Of a stretch of 42,430 bases of DNA, positions 7,994 through 17,559 are shown piece by piece. The DNA comes from Plebeiibacterium sediminum. GTDB lineage: Bacteria > Bacteroidota > Bacteroidia > Bacteroidales > Marinilabiliaceae. The stretch spans positions 1 through 42,430 of the forward strand of contig NZ_JAPDPJ010000054.1 in NCBI RefSeq assembly GCF_026013605.1, written 5' to 3'. The number at the start of each line of letters is the position of its first letter. The stretch's first letter is position 1. Made by a program: the position numbers and the translations under genes. The notes beneath the pieces are model-generated. The model saw only the letters and a program-made list of their open reading frames with translations. It made no database searches and was not told the origin of the DNA.

Positions 7994-8524
7994 ATGAGAA
8001 AGCTAAAACTAATTATTTTAGTTGTTTTAGCAGGGCCAGGGTTTATTTCTTTTATCAATGGCTTACCGGAACCAAAGGTAGGTCTTGGAATTGGAGATAA
8101 AGTTCCTGAATTTAAAACTACCCTGATTAATGGGGCTGATTTCGATCTGGAGTCATTACGTGGAAAAATGGTTCTTGTTGACTTTTGGGCGTCATATGAT
8201 GGGGAATCCCGAGTTGATAATCATCAAAAGATGAGACTTCAAAAAGAATTTGCAAATTGCAAATTTTACAATGGTGAAGGTTTTGTAGTTGTTGCAATTT
8301 CCCTTGACCGATTTAAATCTCCCTTAAATAAGGCTATTGAAGAAGACGGTATGACAAATGCCCTGCACATCTGCGACTACTTAGGAGCGGAATCGTCTAT
8401 TGCAAAAGCCTACAATGTAGAAAAACCTACAAACTACCTTATTGATGGTGATGGCAGATTAATTGCCAGCAGCACAAGTATTGATAAAGTGGCTTCGTCA
8501 CTTGAATACCTTCGCAGAAATTAA
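7994..8524 (+). CDS. Exported thioredoxin-fold protein lacking the CxxC
   Basis: 176 residues from the ATG at 7994. An upstream GTG at 7967 would add nine residues before the Lys-rich signal-peptide start and overlap the leader hairpin, so it is less likely. Signal peptide about 1-23. The TlpA/AhpC-TSA-like fold is clear: 'VGLGIGDKVPEF', 'DLESLRGKMVLVDFWAS', 'FVVVAISLDRF', 'PTNYLIDGDGRL'. At residues 65-73 the motif is WASYDGESR where redox-active relatives have WASWCGPCR, so both catalytic cysteines are gone. It cannot do dithiol exchange by the usual mechanism. It is followed by an intact TlpA-like protein sharing the VGLGIG start, probably a duplication followed by loss of the active site. 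Confidence 0.8.
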   Translation: MRKLKLIILVVLAGPGFISFINGLPEPKVGLGIGDKVPEFKTTLINGADFDLESLRGKMVLVDFWASYDGESRVDNHQKMRLQKEFANCKFYNGEGFVVVAISLDRFKSPLNKAIEEDGMTNALHICDYLGAESSIAKAYNVEKPTNYLIDGDGRLIASSTSIDKVASSLEYLRRN

Positions 8525-8673
8525 AATTATTTCCTTTTTTTTATTAAAAATGATGTATTAGTGATAATCTATTGGCATTTTTGTATGATTTATGTATCTG
8601 AACAATTTGTAAAATAAATTGTAAAATATATTGAATCATAATTAAGAAGTCATTAGTAATAAAACTTTTATAT

Positions 8674-9189
8674 ATGAGAAATAAGATTTTAATAGTGGTT
8701 CTGTTTCTAATGGGAATTACTTTTTCTGGCGAAGCACAAAAGGTTGGATTAGGAATAGGAAATAAAGCACCTGAATTAAAATTACTATCTCCTGAAGGAG
8801 AAGTTATATCACTATCCTCTTTGAAAGGACAGTTAGTTCTTATCGATTTCTGGGCCTCATGGTGCGGACCATGTCGAAGAGAAAATCCTAATGTGGTAAA
8901 TGCTTATCAGCAGTATAAGGACGAAAAGTTTAAAAACGGCAAAGGTTTTACTGTTTATAGCGTGTCGCTTGATAAGAGCAAAGAGATGTGGAAAAAAGCT
9001 ATTGAGCAAGATAAGCTTGAATGGCCAAACCATGTAAGTGATTTAAAAGGTTGGAATTCTCTTGGGGCTGAGGTATATAATATTCGAGGAATTCCAGATA
9101 ACTTTTTAATTGATAAAGACGGAATTATTATTGCAAAAAGATTAAGAGGGCCGGCTTTAGAACAAGCATTAGAGAGCTTGTTAAAATAA
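8674..9189 (+). CDS. TlpA-like periplasmic thiol-disulfide oxidoreductase
   Basis: 171 residues, signal peptide 1-22 (cleavage after GEAQ). AhpC/TSA-thioredoxin fold with active site WASWCGPCRRENP (Cys64, Cys67), 'FTVYSVSLDKSKEMWKKAIE' and the cis-Pro loop in 'NIRGIPDNFLIDKDG'. Likely reduces or shuffles disulfides of exported proteins, as in TlpA/ResA relatives; the partner is not evident. It lies 149 bp behind a homologue that lost its CxxC and ends at a strong terminator (9223-9258), so the pair forms a small unit of its own. Confidence 0.88.
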   Translation: MRNKILIVVLFLMGITFSGEAQKVGLGIGNKAPELKLLSPEGEVISLSSLKGQLVLIDFWASWCGPCRRENPNVVNAYQQYKDEKFKNGKGFTVYSVSLDKSKEMWKKAIEQDKLEWPNHVSDLKGWNSLGAEVYNIRGIPDNFLIDKDGIIIAKRLRGPALEQALESLLK

Positions 9190-9222
9190 TTGACTTTAAA
9201 TAAGTAATAACTGATAATTATT

Positions 9223-9258
9223 ATGGCAGAATATCCTTTAGTATTCTGCCATTTTTTA
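9223..9258 (+). terminator. Rho-independent terminator after the TlpA-like gene
   Basis: ATGGCAGAATA (9223-9233) and TATTCTGCCAT (9242-9252) make a perfect 11-bp stem with an 8-nt loop, followed by a T-run. Confidence 0.85.
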
Positions 9259-9381
9259 TTTTGCAGTGACAAGATTTTCGTTTTGATTACAAAACGCTGT
9301 CAATTTGTCCCTCTTTTATTGAGTGGCAAAATAATTGTTAAGCGTTGAGCTGTAAATACGAAAATGTAAGAAATTAATATA

Positions 9382-9987
9382 ATGACAAAGAAAGCATCAC
9401 AAAAAGAAAAGCAGGAGGAAGTAGTTGACGAGCAAGTAACAACTAACGAAAACCTTGAGGAAACTCAGAATGATGTAGCAGAAGAGCAGGTTGAAGACAA
9501 CAAAGAAGCTGAAGAAAATGGCTTAAGTTCTGAAGAAAAACAGATTGAGGAATTAACTCAAAAAGTGGCTGAACTTAACGATAGATATTTGCGTTTGACT
9601 GCTGAATATGACAACTACAGAAAAAGAACACTTAAGGAAAGAATGGAGTTGACTAAAAGTGCGGGAGAGGGTCTTTTAAAAGGAATTTTACCTGTAGTTG
9701 ATGATTTTGACAGAGCAATTTCTCACTTAGGTGAAGCATCGGATTTAAATGCAGTTAAGGAAGGAATTGATTTAATTTATAACAAATTTCAGGAATTTCT
9801 TAAGCAGAATGGTGTTTCTGAAATTGAGGCTAAAGAAAAAGAATTTGATACAGACTTGCATGAGGCAATAACCAAAATACCTGCTCCAACTGAGGAATTA
9901 AAAGGTAAGGTTATTGATTGTATAGAGAAAGGATATATGCTTAATGATAAAGTAATGCGTTTCTCAAAAGTAGTTGTTGGAGAATAG
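9382..9987 (+). CDS. grpE: Nucleotide exchange factor GrpE
   Basis: 201 residues. Promotes ADP release from DnaK in the Hsp70 cycle. The first 60 residues are acidic and low-complexity (Glu-rich), as is common in GrpE. A long coiled coil follows ('IEELTQKVAELNDRYLRLTAEYDNYRKRTLKER') and then the beta-domain with the family signature ('VVDDFDRAI', 'EFDTDLHEAITKIPAP', 'VIDCIEKGYMLNDKVMRFSKVVV'). It lies 22 bp before dnaJ, forming the grpE-dnaJ operon; dnaK is not in the window. I found no CIRCE element upstream. Confidence 0.96.
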   Translation: MTKKASQKEKQEEVVDEQVTTNENLEETQNDVAEEQVEDNKEAEENGLSSEEKQIEELTQKVAELNDRYLRLTAEYDNYRKRTLKERMELTKSAGEGLLKGILPVVDDFDRAISHLGEASDLNAVKEGIDLIYNKFQEFLKQNGVSEIEAKEKEFDTDLHEAITKIPAPTEELKGKVIDCIEKGYMLNDKVMRFSKVVVGE

Positions 9988-10009
9988 TTAAGAAACAGAG
10001 GTTATCATT

Positions 10010-11173
10010 ATGTCTAAAAGAGATTATTACGAGGTTCTAGAAGTTTCAAAAAATGCAACTCCAGAGGAGATAAAGAAGGCTTATCGAAAGAAAGCCATTC
10101 AATTCCATCCGGATAAAAACCCTGGAGATAAAGCTGCGGAAGAAAAGTTTAAAGAAGCTGCAGAGGCCTATGAAGTATTAAGCGATCAGAACAAGCGTTC
10201 GCGCTATGATCAATTTGGCCATGCCGGGGTAGGTGGTGCATCTTCTGGTGGTGGCTTTGGTGGTGGTATGTCAATGGATGATATATTCTCACATTTTGGT
10301 GATATTTTTGGCGGAGGCGGATTTGGAGGCTTTAGCGGATTCGGAGGATTCGGCGGAGGCGGAAGAAGTCGTCAAAGAGTTAATAAAGGTTCAAATTTAA
10401 GAGTTAAGGTAACATTAACCCTTAATGAAATTTTGAACGGCGTTGAAAAAAAGATCCGTGTAAAGAAATATGTGCCATGTAGCCACTGTAGTGGTTCAGG
10501 AGCTGAAGGTGGTGCATCACATAGTACTTGTACTACATGTAATGGCTCTGGTCAGGTAACACGTATCTCAAATACGATTTTAGGACAAATGCAAACCGCT
10601 TCAACATGTCCAACATGTGGAGGTGAAGGTAAGATTATTACTAACAAGTGTAAGCATTGTTCAGGAGAAGGTGTTGTTCGTGATGAAGAAGTAATTTCTA
10701 TAAATATTCCAGCTGGTGTTGAAGAAGGAATGCAGCTTTCTGTTTCCGGAAAAGGTAATGCAGCCAGAAGAGGTGGAATTAACGGAGATTTATTGGTTCT
10801 TATTCATGAGGAAGAACATGAAGAGTTAGTTCGTGATGGTCGTGACTTATTGTACAATCTGTTTGTAAGTGTTCCGGATGCTACATTAGGTGCGCCTGTT
10901 GAAATTCCAACCCTTGAAGGTAGAGTGAAGGTGAAGATAGAAGCAGGTACTCAACCAGGAAAAGTATTAAGACTTAGAGGTAAGGGACTGCCTGAAGTTA
11001 ATAGCTATGGAAGAGGAGATTTATTAGTGAAAATAAATGTTTGGATTCCTAAGGATCTTTCGAAAGATGAGAAGAAAGCTATGGAAAAAATGGCTGAGTC
11101 GGATAACTTCACCCCAAAACCAAGCTCGCAAGAAAAAGGTTTTTTTAGTAGAATGAAAAATATGTTTGAATAG
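10010..11173 (+). CDS. dnaJ: Chaperone DnaJ (Hsp40, type I)
   Basis: 387 residues with all type I domains. J-domain 1-70 with the HPD motif at 33-35; Gly/Phe-rich linker about 75-125; four CxxCxGxG zinc motifs ([32 protein letters not shown]); then the two beta-sandwich substrate domains and dimerisation tail. It delivers substrates to DnaK and stimulates its ATPase. Operon partner of grpE immediately upstream. Transcription ends at a bidirectional terminator shared with kbl. Confidence 0.97.
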   Translation: MSKRDYYEVLEVSKNATPEEIKKAYRKKAIQFHPDKNPGDKAAEEKFKEAAEAYEVLSDQNKRSRYDQFGHAGVGGASSGGGFGGGMSMDDIFSHFGDIFGGGGFGGFSGFGGFGGGGRSRQRVNKGSNLRVKVTLTLNEILNGVEKKIRVKKYVPCSHCSGSGAEGGASHSTCTTCNGSGQVTRISNTILGQMQTASTCPTCGGEGKIITNKCKHCSGEGVVRDEEVISINIPAGVEEGMQLSVSGKGNAARRGGINGDLLVLIHEEEHEELVRDGRDLLYNLFVSVPDATLGAPVEIPTLEGRVKVKIEAGTQPGKVLRLRGKGLPEVNSYGRGDLLVKINVWIPKDLSKDEKKAMEKMAESDNFTPKPSSQEKGFFSRMKNMFE

Positions 11174-11216
11174 ACATAAATATATTATGCCATTTAGGGC
11201 ATTATATAAAAATTAA

Positions 11217-11244
11217 AAAGGTCGGATAGTTTTATCCGACCTTT
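11217..11244. terminator. Bidirectional terminator between dnaJ and kbl
   Basis: Perfect 12-bp stem AAAGGTCGGATA/TATCCGACCTTT with GTTT loop, T-rich after it on the plus strand and A-rich before it (T-rich on minus). It serves both convergent genes. Confidence 0.88.
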
Positions 11245-11264
11245 GTTTTTATATCAAATTTATT

Positions 11265-12455
11265 TTACTCAATAACTTTAAGTTCTTTTCCAATTTTAGT
11301 AAAGGCTGCAATTGCCCTGTCTAAATGATCTTTTGTATGAGCTGCTGAAATTTGAATTCTGATTCTAGCTTGTCCTTTAGGAACTACAGGATAATAAAAA
11401 CCAATTACATAAATACCTTCCTGTAGCAATTTATCAGCAAACTCTTGTGATAATTTTGCGTCGTATAACATAAGTGCTACGATGGCAGAGTCAGTTGGCT
11501 TAATATCAAAACCAGCTTCTTTTATTTTTGATTTAAAATAATCAGCATTCTCAATTACTCTGTCTCTGTATTCTGTTGATGCGCTTAGCATGTCAAATAC
11601 TTCAGAGGCAGCGCCTACAATTGCAGGGGCTAAGGAATTTGAAAAAAGATAAGGGCGGGATCTTTGACGTAGCATATCAATAATTTCTTTTTTTCCAGTA
11701 GTAAATCCTCCCAGAGCTCCCCCTAATGCTTTTCCTAAGGTACTTGTAATGATGTCAACTCTGCTCATCACATTATGATATTCATGAGTTCCTCTTCCTG
11801 TTTTACCAATAAAACCTGAAGCGTGACTATCATCAACCATAACCAAAGCCTTGTATTTTTCAGCTAAATCGCATATTTGATCTAATTTGGCAATGTCTCC
11901 ATCCATAGAAAAAACACCATCAGTTACAATAATGCGATAACGTTGCTCTTGTGATTTTACAAGTTGCTCTTCAAGATCAGCCATGTTTGCATGCTTGTAT
12001 CTATACCTAGCCGCTTTGCAAAGTCTGACACCGTCAATAATGGAAGCATGGTTTAACTCGTCAGAAATAATTGCATCTTCAGCAGAAAATAAAGGTTCAA
12101 AAACACCTCCGTTTGCATCAAAAGCAGCTGCATATAATATGGTGTCTTCAGTACCTAGAAAATCTGCAATTTTCTTTTCTAAATTTTTATGGATATCCTG
12201 CGTTCCGCAAATAAATCTAACGGATGACATCCCGTATCCATGCGAATTCATAATGTCTTGTGCAGCTTTAACAACTCTTGGGTGTGATGATAATCCCAAA
12301 TAGTTATTAGCGCAAAAGTTTAGTACATCTTCTCCTGTGCTAACTTTTATGTCTGCACCCTGGGGAGTGGTAATAATTCTTTCTGTTTTATATAGTCCTG
12401 ACTCTTTAATATTATCGAGTTCTGAGGCGAGGTAATCTTTAAAATCTCCGTACAT
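11265..12455 (-). CDS. kbl: Glycine C-acetyltransferase (2-amino-3-ketobutyrate CoA ligase)
   Basis: 396 residues, the length of E. coli Kbl. PLP-dependent alpha-oxoamine synthase that cleaves 2-amino-3-ketobutyrate with CoA to glycine and acetyl-CoA in threonine breakdown. Visible are the N-terminal 'NFCANNYLGLSSHP', the substrate segment 'GYGMSSVRFICGTQDIHKNLE', 'VDDSHASGFIGKTGRGT' (PLP ring Asp/His) and the Schiff-base Lys242 in 'TSTLGKALGGALGG'. The partner threonine dehydrogenase (tdh) is not adjacent. Serine palmitoyltransferase or KBL-like sphingolipid enzymes share the fold, but the N-terminus and motif spelling favour Kbl. Confidence 0.9.
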   Translation of the reverse strand: MYGDFKDYLASELDNIKESGLYKTERIITTPQGADIKVSTGEDVLNFCANNYLGLSSHPRVVKAAQDIMNSHGYGMSSVRFICGTQDIHKNLEKKIADFLGTEDTILYAAAFDANGGVFEPLFSAEDAIISDELNHASIIDGVRLCKAARYRYKHANMADLEEQLVKSQEQRYRIIVTDGVFSMDGDIAKLDQICDLAEKYKALVMVDDSHASGFIGKTGRGTHEYHNVMSRVDIITSTLGKALGGALGGFTTGKKEIIDMLRQRSRPYLFSNSLAPAIVGAASEVFDMLSASTEYRDRVIENADYFKSKIKEAGFDIKPTDSAIVALMLYDAKLSQEFADKLLQEGIYVIGFYYPVVPKGQARIRIQISAAHTKDHLDRAIAAFTKIGKELKVIE

Positions 12456-12480
12456 AATTATTGATGATTTTTTGTTTACC

Positions 12481-12488
12481 CAAAATTA
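12481..12488 (-). promoter_or_regulatory. Possible -7 box of kbl
   Basis: On the minus strand this reads TAATTTTG, 25 bp before the kbl ATG. No convincing -33 element is present. Confidence 0.35.
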
Positions 12489-12620
12489 GCAAGCTAAATC
12501 AATTAAAAAAATGATTTTGACAAGGTTTGTTTACGATTAACTTTAACTCGATTTTAACTATCAATCGACAATAAATATCAAAATTCGGGGTTATATTTAC
12601 GGCGCTAAAATGATATATTA

Positions 12621-12649
12621 TTGCATTTTGCATATAAATATTACTTTTG
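12621..12649 (+). promoter_or_regulatory. Promoter of the DUF6089-uppS-bamA operon
   Basis: TTG (12621-12623), 18 bp, TACTTTTG (12642-12649). It matches the Bacteroidota promoter form, about 44 bp before the ATG at 12693. Confidence 0.5.
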
Positions 12650-12692
12650 TGGCTGCCTGATTTGAATAGAAATTAATTTAGGGGCTTTCAGA

Positions 12693-13454
12693 ATGAAGAA
12701 AAAAAGAGAATTAAAATTGTTTGGATTTGCATTACAGAAATGTGGATTTATATTAACACTGTTGTTTTTATTTTCATTCTTTACTATAAAGGCTCAAGAT
12801 AGACTTGAAGTTGGATTGATGGCAGGAACTTCTTATTATTTAGGAGATTTAAATCCACAAAAGCAATTTTACAAACCTTCATTAGCGTATGGAGGTGTAG
12901 CACGATATGTTTTAACAGATAGATTTGCAGTTAAAGGTTCCGCTGCTTTAATGAATATTAAAGGAGAAGAATCTTATAATGGTACATCTTTCCCAAACGG
13001 GAATGGTAATTATTCTTTTAAAAGGAGTATTGGAGATGTGGCGCTGCAAATGGAGTTTAATTTCAGATCTTATGATCATCCTTTTATAAAAACAACAACC
13101 TTTACGCCATATGTTTCATTTGGAGTAGGAACGACAATTTATCAAAGAATTTCATCAGATTTTGAAAATAGCTCTGAACAAATGGTTTTTATATTATCTT
13201 TGCCAATCGGTGTAGGTTTTAAGTATAAAATAAACAAATGGATAAGGGTAGGAGCAGAGTGGAGTTTTAGAAAAACCTTTGTGGATGATCTTGACATAAG
13301 AATAAGACGTAATATCCCCTTCGAAGGAACAGATGATCCTTACGGATTTGAAGGAGGGACTACAGTTCATAATAATGATTTATATTCTTTTGCAGGAGTG
13401 ATGGTTACCTTTAGCATGTTTAGAAGAAAAACCGAATGTAAAAGTGGATATTAA
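12693..13454 (+). CDS. DUF6089-type outer-membrane beta-barrel protein
   Basis: 253 residues. A long basic N-terminus leads into a hydrophobic signal segment (about 17-34, ending IKAQ). The mature part is rich in alternating beta strands ('[17 protein letters not shown]', '[15 protein letters not shown]', '[18 protein letters not shown]') as in small outer-membrane barrels. It matches the Bacteroidota DUF6089 family, which commonly sits directly ahead of uppS and bamA, as here. The 20-bp gap to uppS supports one transcript. Its exact role in envelope assembly is unknown. Confidence 0.75.
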   Translation: MKKKRELKLFGFALQKCGFILTLLFLFSFFTIKAQDRLEVGLMAGTSYYLGDLNPQKQFYKPSLAYGGVARYVLTDRFAVKGSAALMNIKGEESYNGTSFPNGNGNYSFKRSIGDVALQMEFNFRSYDHPFIKTTTFTPYVSFGVGTTIYQRISSDFENSSEQMVFILSLPIGVGFKYKINKWIRVGAEWSFRKTFVDDLDIRIRRNIPFEGTDDPYGFEGGTTVHNNDLYSFAGVMVTFSMFRRKTECKSGY

Positions 13455-13474
13455 AAAGGCAAAGACAAATTAAT

Positions 13475-14218
13475 ATGTCAGTAAAAGACCAACTGATAAA
13501 AGACAAATTACCGCAGCATATTGCCATTATCATGGATGGTAACGGACGATGGGCAAAAAAGCGGGGCAATTCAAGAGTATTTGGACATAAGAATGGAGTT
13601 AGGGCTGTTCGTGCAGTTACTGAGGCTGCGGCTGAATTGCAGATCGGCTATGTAACCTTATATGCATTCTCAACAGAAAACTGGAATCGACCAAAGCTTG
13701 AAGTGGATGCTTTAATGTCATTGTTGGTTTCTACAATTAGCTCCGAAACAAAAACATTAATGGAAAATAATGTCAGATTAGGAGTTATTGGTTGTATAGA
13801 TAATCTCCCAAAGGACGTTCGAAGAAAGTTAATGCAGTGTATTGAAGATACGTCAAATAATACCGGACTTACATTAAATCTGGCTTTAAGTTATAGTTCT
13901 CGTTGGGAAATGACAGAAGCTGTTAAGAAAATAGCACTATCAGTAAAAAATAATGAAATTGAACCAGAGGATATTTCACCTGAGATGATTTCAAATAATC
14001 TTACAACCTCCGGTATGCCTGATCCTGAATTAATGATCAGAACCAGTGGTGAATTAAGAATTAGTAATTTCTTACTATGGCAATTAGCATATGCAGAGTT
14101 GTATTTCTGTGATACGCTTTGGCCGGATTTTGGTAAGGAAGATTTTTATTTGGCTCTTTCAGATTATCAGAATAGAGAAAGAAGGTTTGGAAAAACCAGT
14201 GAACAGTTAAAGAAATAG
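13475..14218 (+). CDS. uppS: Isoprenyl (undecaprenyl) diphosphate synthase
   Basis: 247 residues, cis-prenyltransferase family. Makes the C55 lipid carrier for peptidoglycan and surface glycans. Motifs: '[17 protein letters not shown]' (catalytic Asp and Arg), '[10 protein letters not shown]', '[12 protein letters not shown]', and '[29 protein letters not shown]' near the C-terminus, which holds the diphosphate and Mg-binding residues. Second gene of the DUF6089-uppS-bamA-ompH run, with 22 bp before bamA. Confidence 0.96.
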   Translation: MSVKDQLIKDKLPQHIAIIMDGNGRWAKKRGNSRVFGHKNGVRAVRAVTEAAAELQIGYVTLYAFSTENWNRPKLEVDALMSLLVSTISSETKTLMENNVRLGVIGCIDNLPKDVRRKLMQCIEDTSNNTGLTLNLALSYSSRWEMTEAVKKIALSVKNNEIEPEDISPEMISNNLTTSGMPDPELMIRTSGELRISNFLLWQLAYAELYFCDTLWPDFGKEDFYLALSDYQNRERRFGKTSEQLKK

Positions 14219-14240
14219 AACTTATATATTAAAATATAGC

Positions 14241-16865
14241 ATGCTGAAAAAGTTTACCTTTTATATAATCCTGATTACCCTATTACCTACTTTTGTTTTT
14301 GCACAGTCAGATGCTGACGTACCTACAATAAGTTATACAGGCTCACCCAGAAATTATGAAATTGCGGATATTGAAGTTTCAGGTATTCAAAATTACGATC
14401 CCAAAATTCTTGTGAACTTATCAGGATTAAGAGTTGGACAACGAATTAATGTTCCAGGTGATGAAATTTCTGAAGCAATCAGAAAGTATTGGCAGCATGG
14501 GCTTTTTTCAGATGTTAAAGTAGAGGCAAAGAAAATAGAAAATGGAAAAATCTGGCTTGAGATTCTACTTCAGGAAAGACCTCGATTATCAGAAATTAAT
14601 TATTACGGATTAAAAAAATCTGAAATAGAAACAGTTGAGGAAAAGGTAGCCATGATGAAAGGTAGTCAGGTTACACCTTACTTTATTACCCGAGCTGAAA
14701 AATATATTACAAAGTATTTTGTAGATAAAGGTTTTTATAATACCGAAGTAAGGGTTGTTCAAAAAGATGATACACTACAGAACAATCATGTATATTTAGA
14801 TATTACAGTTGATAAAAAAGAAAAAGTAAAAGTTAACTCATTAGATTTTCTTGGTAACGATGTTCTTTCGGATATGAAACTGAACAGAACAATGAAAAAA
14901 ACCAATGAGAAAGGAAAAATCTTAAACTTTTTCAGAACAAAGAAATTTATTGAAGAAACTTATCAGGAGGATTTACAAGCTGTAATAGATAAGTACAACG
15001 AAAAAGGTTATCGTGATATGATTATTGAATATGATTCAATATCTAAAAATGATAACAATACTGTTGATATCAATATTAAAATTGATGAAGGTAGAAAGTA
15101 TTATTTTGGTAATATTACATGGATAGGTAATAGTATTTATCCTTCAGATTATTTGAGTGCTGTATTAAGAGTTGGTAAAGGGGATGTTTTTAATCAAAAA
15201 CAACTGGATGAAAGATTGTTCCAGGATGATGATGCGGTACACAATCTTTATATGGATAATGGATATTTATTCTCAAACATTACACCAGTAGAGTTAAAAG
15301 TATATGGCGATACCATTGATCTTGAAATGCGTATCTTTGAAGGAAAGCAGGCTACAATTAATAATATTGTAATTAAAGGAAATACTAAGACTCACGAACA
15401 TGTAGTGCGTCGTGAAATTAGAACCAAGCCGGGTGAGTTATTTAGTAAGTCAGAATTAATACGTACTATTCGAGAGCTATCGCAATTAGGGCATTTTGAC
15501 CCGGAAAATATTACCCCGGATGTAAATCCAAATCCTGAAGAAGGAACAGTAGATTTAGTTTACAATCTTACAGAAAAGGCTAATGACCAAATTGAATTAT
15601 CAGGAGGTTGGGGAGCTGGTATGTTTGTAGGTTCTTTAGGTCTTAAATTCTCAAACTTTTCTGTTAGAAACATACTTAATAAGGAAGCGTGGAGACCATT
15701 ACCAACAGGTGACGGACAAACATTATCTTTAAGAGCTCAAACTAATGGTAAATTTTATCAGTCATATAGTTTATCTTTTACAGAGCCTTGGTTAGGAGGT
15801 AAAAAACCAAATTCATTTACTTTCTCATTATACCGATCTGTTCAAACAGGAGTTTCAAGAAACTACGGATATAACCCATATAGTTCAGGTTATGGCTATG
15901 GTGGTTACGGAGGCTATGGTGGTTATGGTGGCTACGGAGGTTATGGTGGCTATGGTCGTGTGAATACAAAACAGTTTATGAAAATTACTGGTATGTCAGT
16001 AGGTTTTGGTAAGAGACTTACATGGCCGGATGACTTCTTTTCATTCTATAGTGAGTTGAGTTATCAGTATTATCACTTAAGTGACTGGAATTATTTTATT
16101 ATGCAGAATGGTGTTTCACAGAACTTAAATTTCAAATTTATTTTCTCTCGTAACTCTATTAATAACCCACTTTACCCACGTAGAGGATCTAACTTCTCAA
16201 TTGGTTTAGAGTTTACTCCTCCTTATTCTGCATTTACAGATAAGAATTATGAAAACTTATATGAAACATCATTAAACTATAGTGATGCTGATGCTCAGGA
16301 AAAAGCAGAAGAAGAATTATATGAGTTAATAGAATATCATAAATGGACCACTTCAGGAACTGTTTACTCACCACTTGACAAAGGAGAAAAATTGGTGTTA
16401 ATGGGTAAATATGAAATGGGATTCCTTGGTTATTATAATGAATATGTTCGTTCACCGTTTGAGAAGTTCGTTGTTGGTGGAGACGGAATGTCAGGATATA
16501 GTATGTATGGTAGCCAGACAGTAGGATTAAGAGGTTACGAAAACTCTTCGTTAACACCTTACTCAAGAGGAAGTCAAAATGGTAACCTTTATAGTAAGCT
16601 TACTTTTGAAATGAGATATCCATTAACATTACAACCATCTGCACAAGTTTATGCATTAGCATTCCTTGAAGCAGGTAATGCCTGGGCTGAGTTTAAAGAG
16701 TTTAATCCATACAGTTTAAAAAGATCTGCCGGAGTTGGTGTTAGAATTTTCTTACCTATCTTTGGATTAATGGGAATTGACTGGGGATATGGTTTTGATG
16801 AAATAGCGAATCAACCAGGAGCTAATGGAAGTCAATTCCACTTTGTTATCGGACAACAATTTTAA
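14241..16865 (+). CDS. bamA: Outer-membrane protein assembly factor BamA
   Basis: 874 residues. Signal peptide about 1-22; several POTRA domains over about 40-440 ('ADIEVSGIQNYDPKIL', 'VNSLDFLGNDVLSDMKL', 'TINNIVIKGNTKTHEHVVRREI'); then the 16-strand barrel ('VFFVGGDGMSGY'-like region reads 'KFVVGGDGMSGYSMYG', final strand 'FHFVIGQQF' ending in Phe). It inserts beta-barrel proteins into the outer membrane. Odd feature: at about residues 550-575 a loop contains a run of GYG/GGY repeats (DNA 15887-15960), absent from model BamA proteins. Followed by three Skp/OmpH chaperone genes. Confidence 0.95.
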   Translation: MLKKFTFYIILITLLPTFVFAQSDADVPTISYTGSPRNYEIADIEVSGIQNYDPKILVNLSGLRVGQRINVPGDEISEAIRKYWQHGLFSDVKVEAKKIENGKIWLEILLQERPRLSEINYYGLKKSEIETVEEKVAMMKGSQVTPYFITRAEKYITKYFVDKGFYNTEVRVVQKDDTLQNNHVYLDITVDKKEKVKVNSLDFLGNDVLSDMKLNRTMKKTNEKGKILNFFRTKKFIEETYQEDLQAVIDKYNEKGYRDMIIEYDSISKNDNNTVDINIKIDEGRKYYFGNITWIGNSIYPSDYLSAVLRVGKGDVFNQKQLDERLFQDDDAVHNLYMDNGYLFSNITPVELKVYGDTIDLEMRIFEGKQATINNIVIKGNTKTHEHVVRREIRTKPGELFSKSELIRTIRELSQLGHFDPENITPDVNPNPEEGTVDLVYNLTEKANDQIELSGGWGAGMFVGSLGLKFSNFSVRNILNKEAWRPLPTGDGQTLSLRAQTNGKFYQSYSLSFTEPWLGGKKPNSFTFSLYRSVQTGVSRNYGYNPYSSGYGYGGYGGYGGYGGYGGYGGYGRVNTKQFMKITGMSVGFGKRLTWPDDFFSFYSELSYQYYHLSDWNYFIMQNGVSQNLNFKFIFSRNSINNPLYPRRGSNFSIGLEFTPPYSAFTDKNYENLYETSLNYSDADAQEKAEEELYELIEYHKWTTSGTVYSPLDKGEKLVLMGKYEMGFLGYYNEYVRSPFEKFVVGGDGMSGYSMYGSQTVGLRGYENSSLTPYSRGSQNGNLYSKLTFEMRYPLTLQPSAQVYALAFLEAGNAWAEFKEFNPYSLKRSAGVGVRIFLPIFGLMGIDWGYGFDEIANQPGANGSQFHFVIGQQF

Positions 16866-16929
16866 TGTGGTTTAATTTTTGTGATTGGACTGTTCGACAA
16901 AGATTATTGTATACCTAAAAGGAAAGAAG

Positions 16930-17442
16930 ATGAAGAAAATATTTATTTTATCACTTGTACTTGGGCTTGGATTATTTGCCAATGCTCAAAAGTATGCTTT
17001 CGTCGACACAGAGTATATTTTAAAAAATATTCCTGCTTACGAAGCAGCCAATGAACAATTAAATCAGGCATCATTAAACTGGCAAAAGGAAATTGAAGCA
17101 GTATATGCTGAAGTTGAAACAATGTATCAGAATTATCAGACTGAAAGTGTATTCTTATCCAATGAAATGAAAGTTAAAAAGGAGGAAGAGATTGTTCAGA
17201 AGGAGAAAGAAGCTCGTCAGTTGCAAACCCGATATTTTGGTCCGGAAGGTGAATTGGGTAAAAAAAGAGAGGCCCTGATAAAACCGATTCAGGATGATAT
17301 TTATAATGCCATTAGAGAATTAGTTGATGAAGAAGGATATGCTGCAATATTTGATAAAGCATCAGGTGGAGTGGTTCTTTTTTCTGATGCAAAATATGAT
17401 ATGAGCGATTTAGTTTTAGAAAAACTAGGATATAAAAAGTAA
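16930..17442 (+). CDS. OmpH/Skp family periplasmic chaperone (copy 1)
   Basis: 170 residues from the ATG at 16930, which has an AAGGAAAGAAG ribosome-binding site. A TTG at 16885 would place 15 extra residues ahead of the signal peptide and is rejected. Signal peptide 1-19 (cleavage after NAQ). Then 'YAFVDTEYILKNIPAYEAANEQL', a long charged coiled-coil hairpin ('EEEIVQKEKEARQLQ') and 'DEEGYAAIFDKASGGVVLFSDAKYD', the typical OmpH/Skp order. It likely shields unfolded outer-membrane proteins on the way to BamA, encoded just upstream. Confidence 0.9.
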   Translation: MKKIFILSLVLGLGLFANAQKYAFVDTEYILKNIPAYEAANEQLNQASLNWQKEIEAVYAEVETMYQNYQTESVFLSNEMKVKKEEEIVQKEKEARQLQTRYFGPEGELGKKREALIKPIQDDIYNAIRELVDEEGYAAIFDKASGGVVLFSDAKYDMSDLVLEKLGYKK

Positions 17443-17559
17443 AGTATTTATTAGCCAAGTTGGTTCAATTTAAGTCAATTTAATACTTATGTAATACTTG
17501 ATGTTTTGTCACATGATAGAGGAGTCAGGTTAGAATCATTTGAAATTTGAAGAAAAATT

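Noticed and set aside
9260-9381. CIRCE or other heat-shock operator before grpE
   Set aside because: No TTAGCACTC-type inverted repeat is present; only an isolated GAGTG.
16885-16929. N-terminal extension of the first OmpH from a TTG
   Set aside because: It would put 15 residues before a normal signal peptide, and the ATG at 16930 has a ribosome-binding site.
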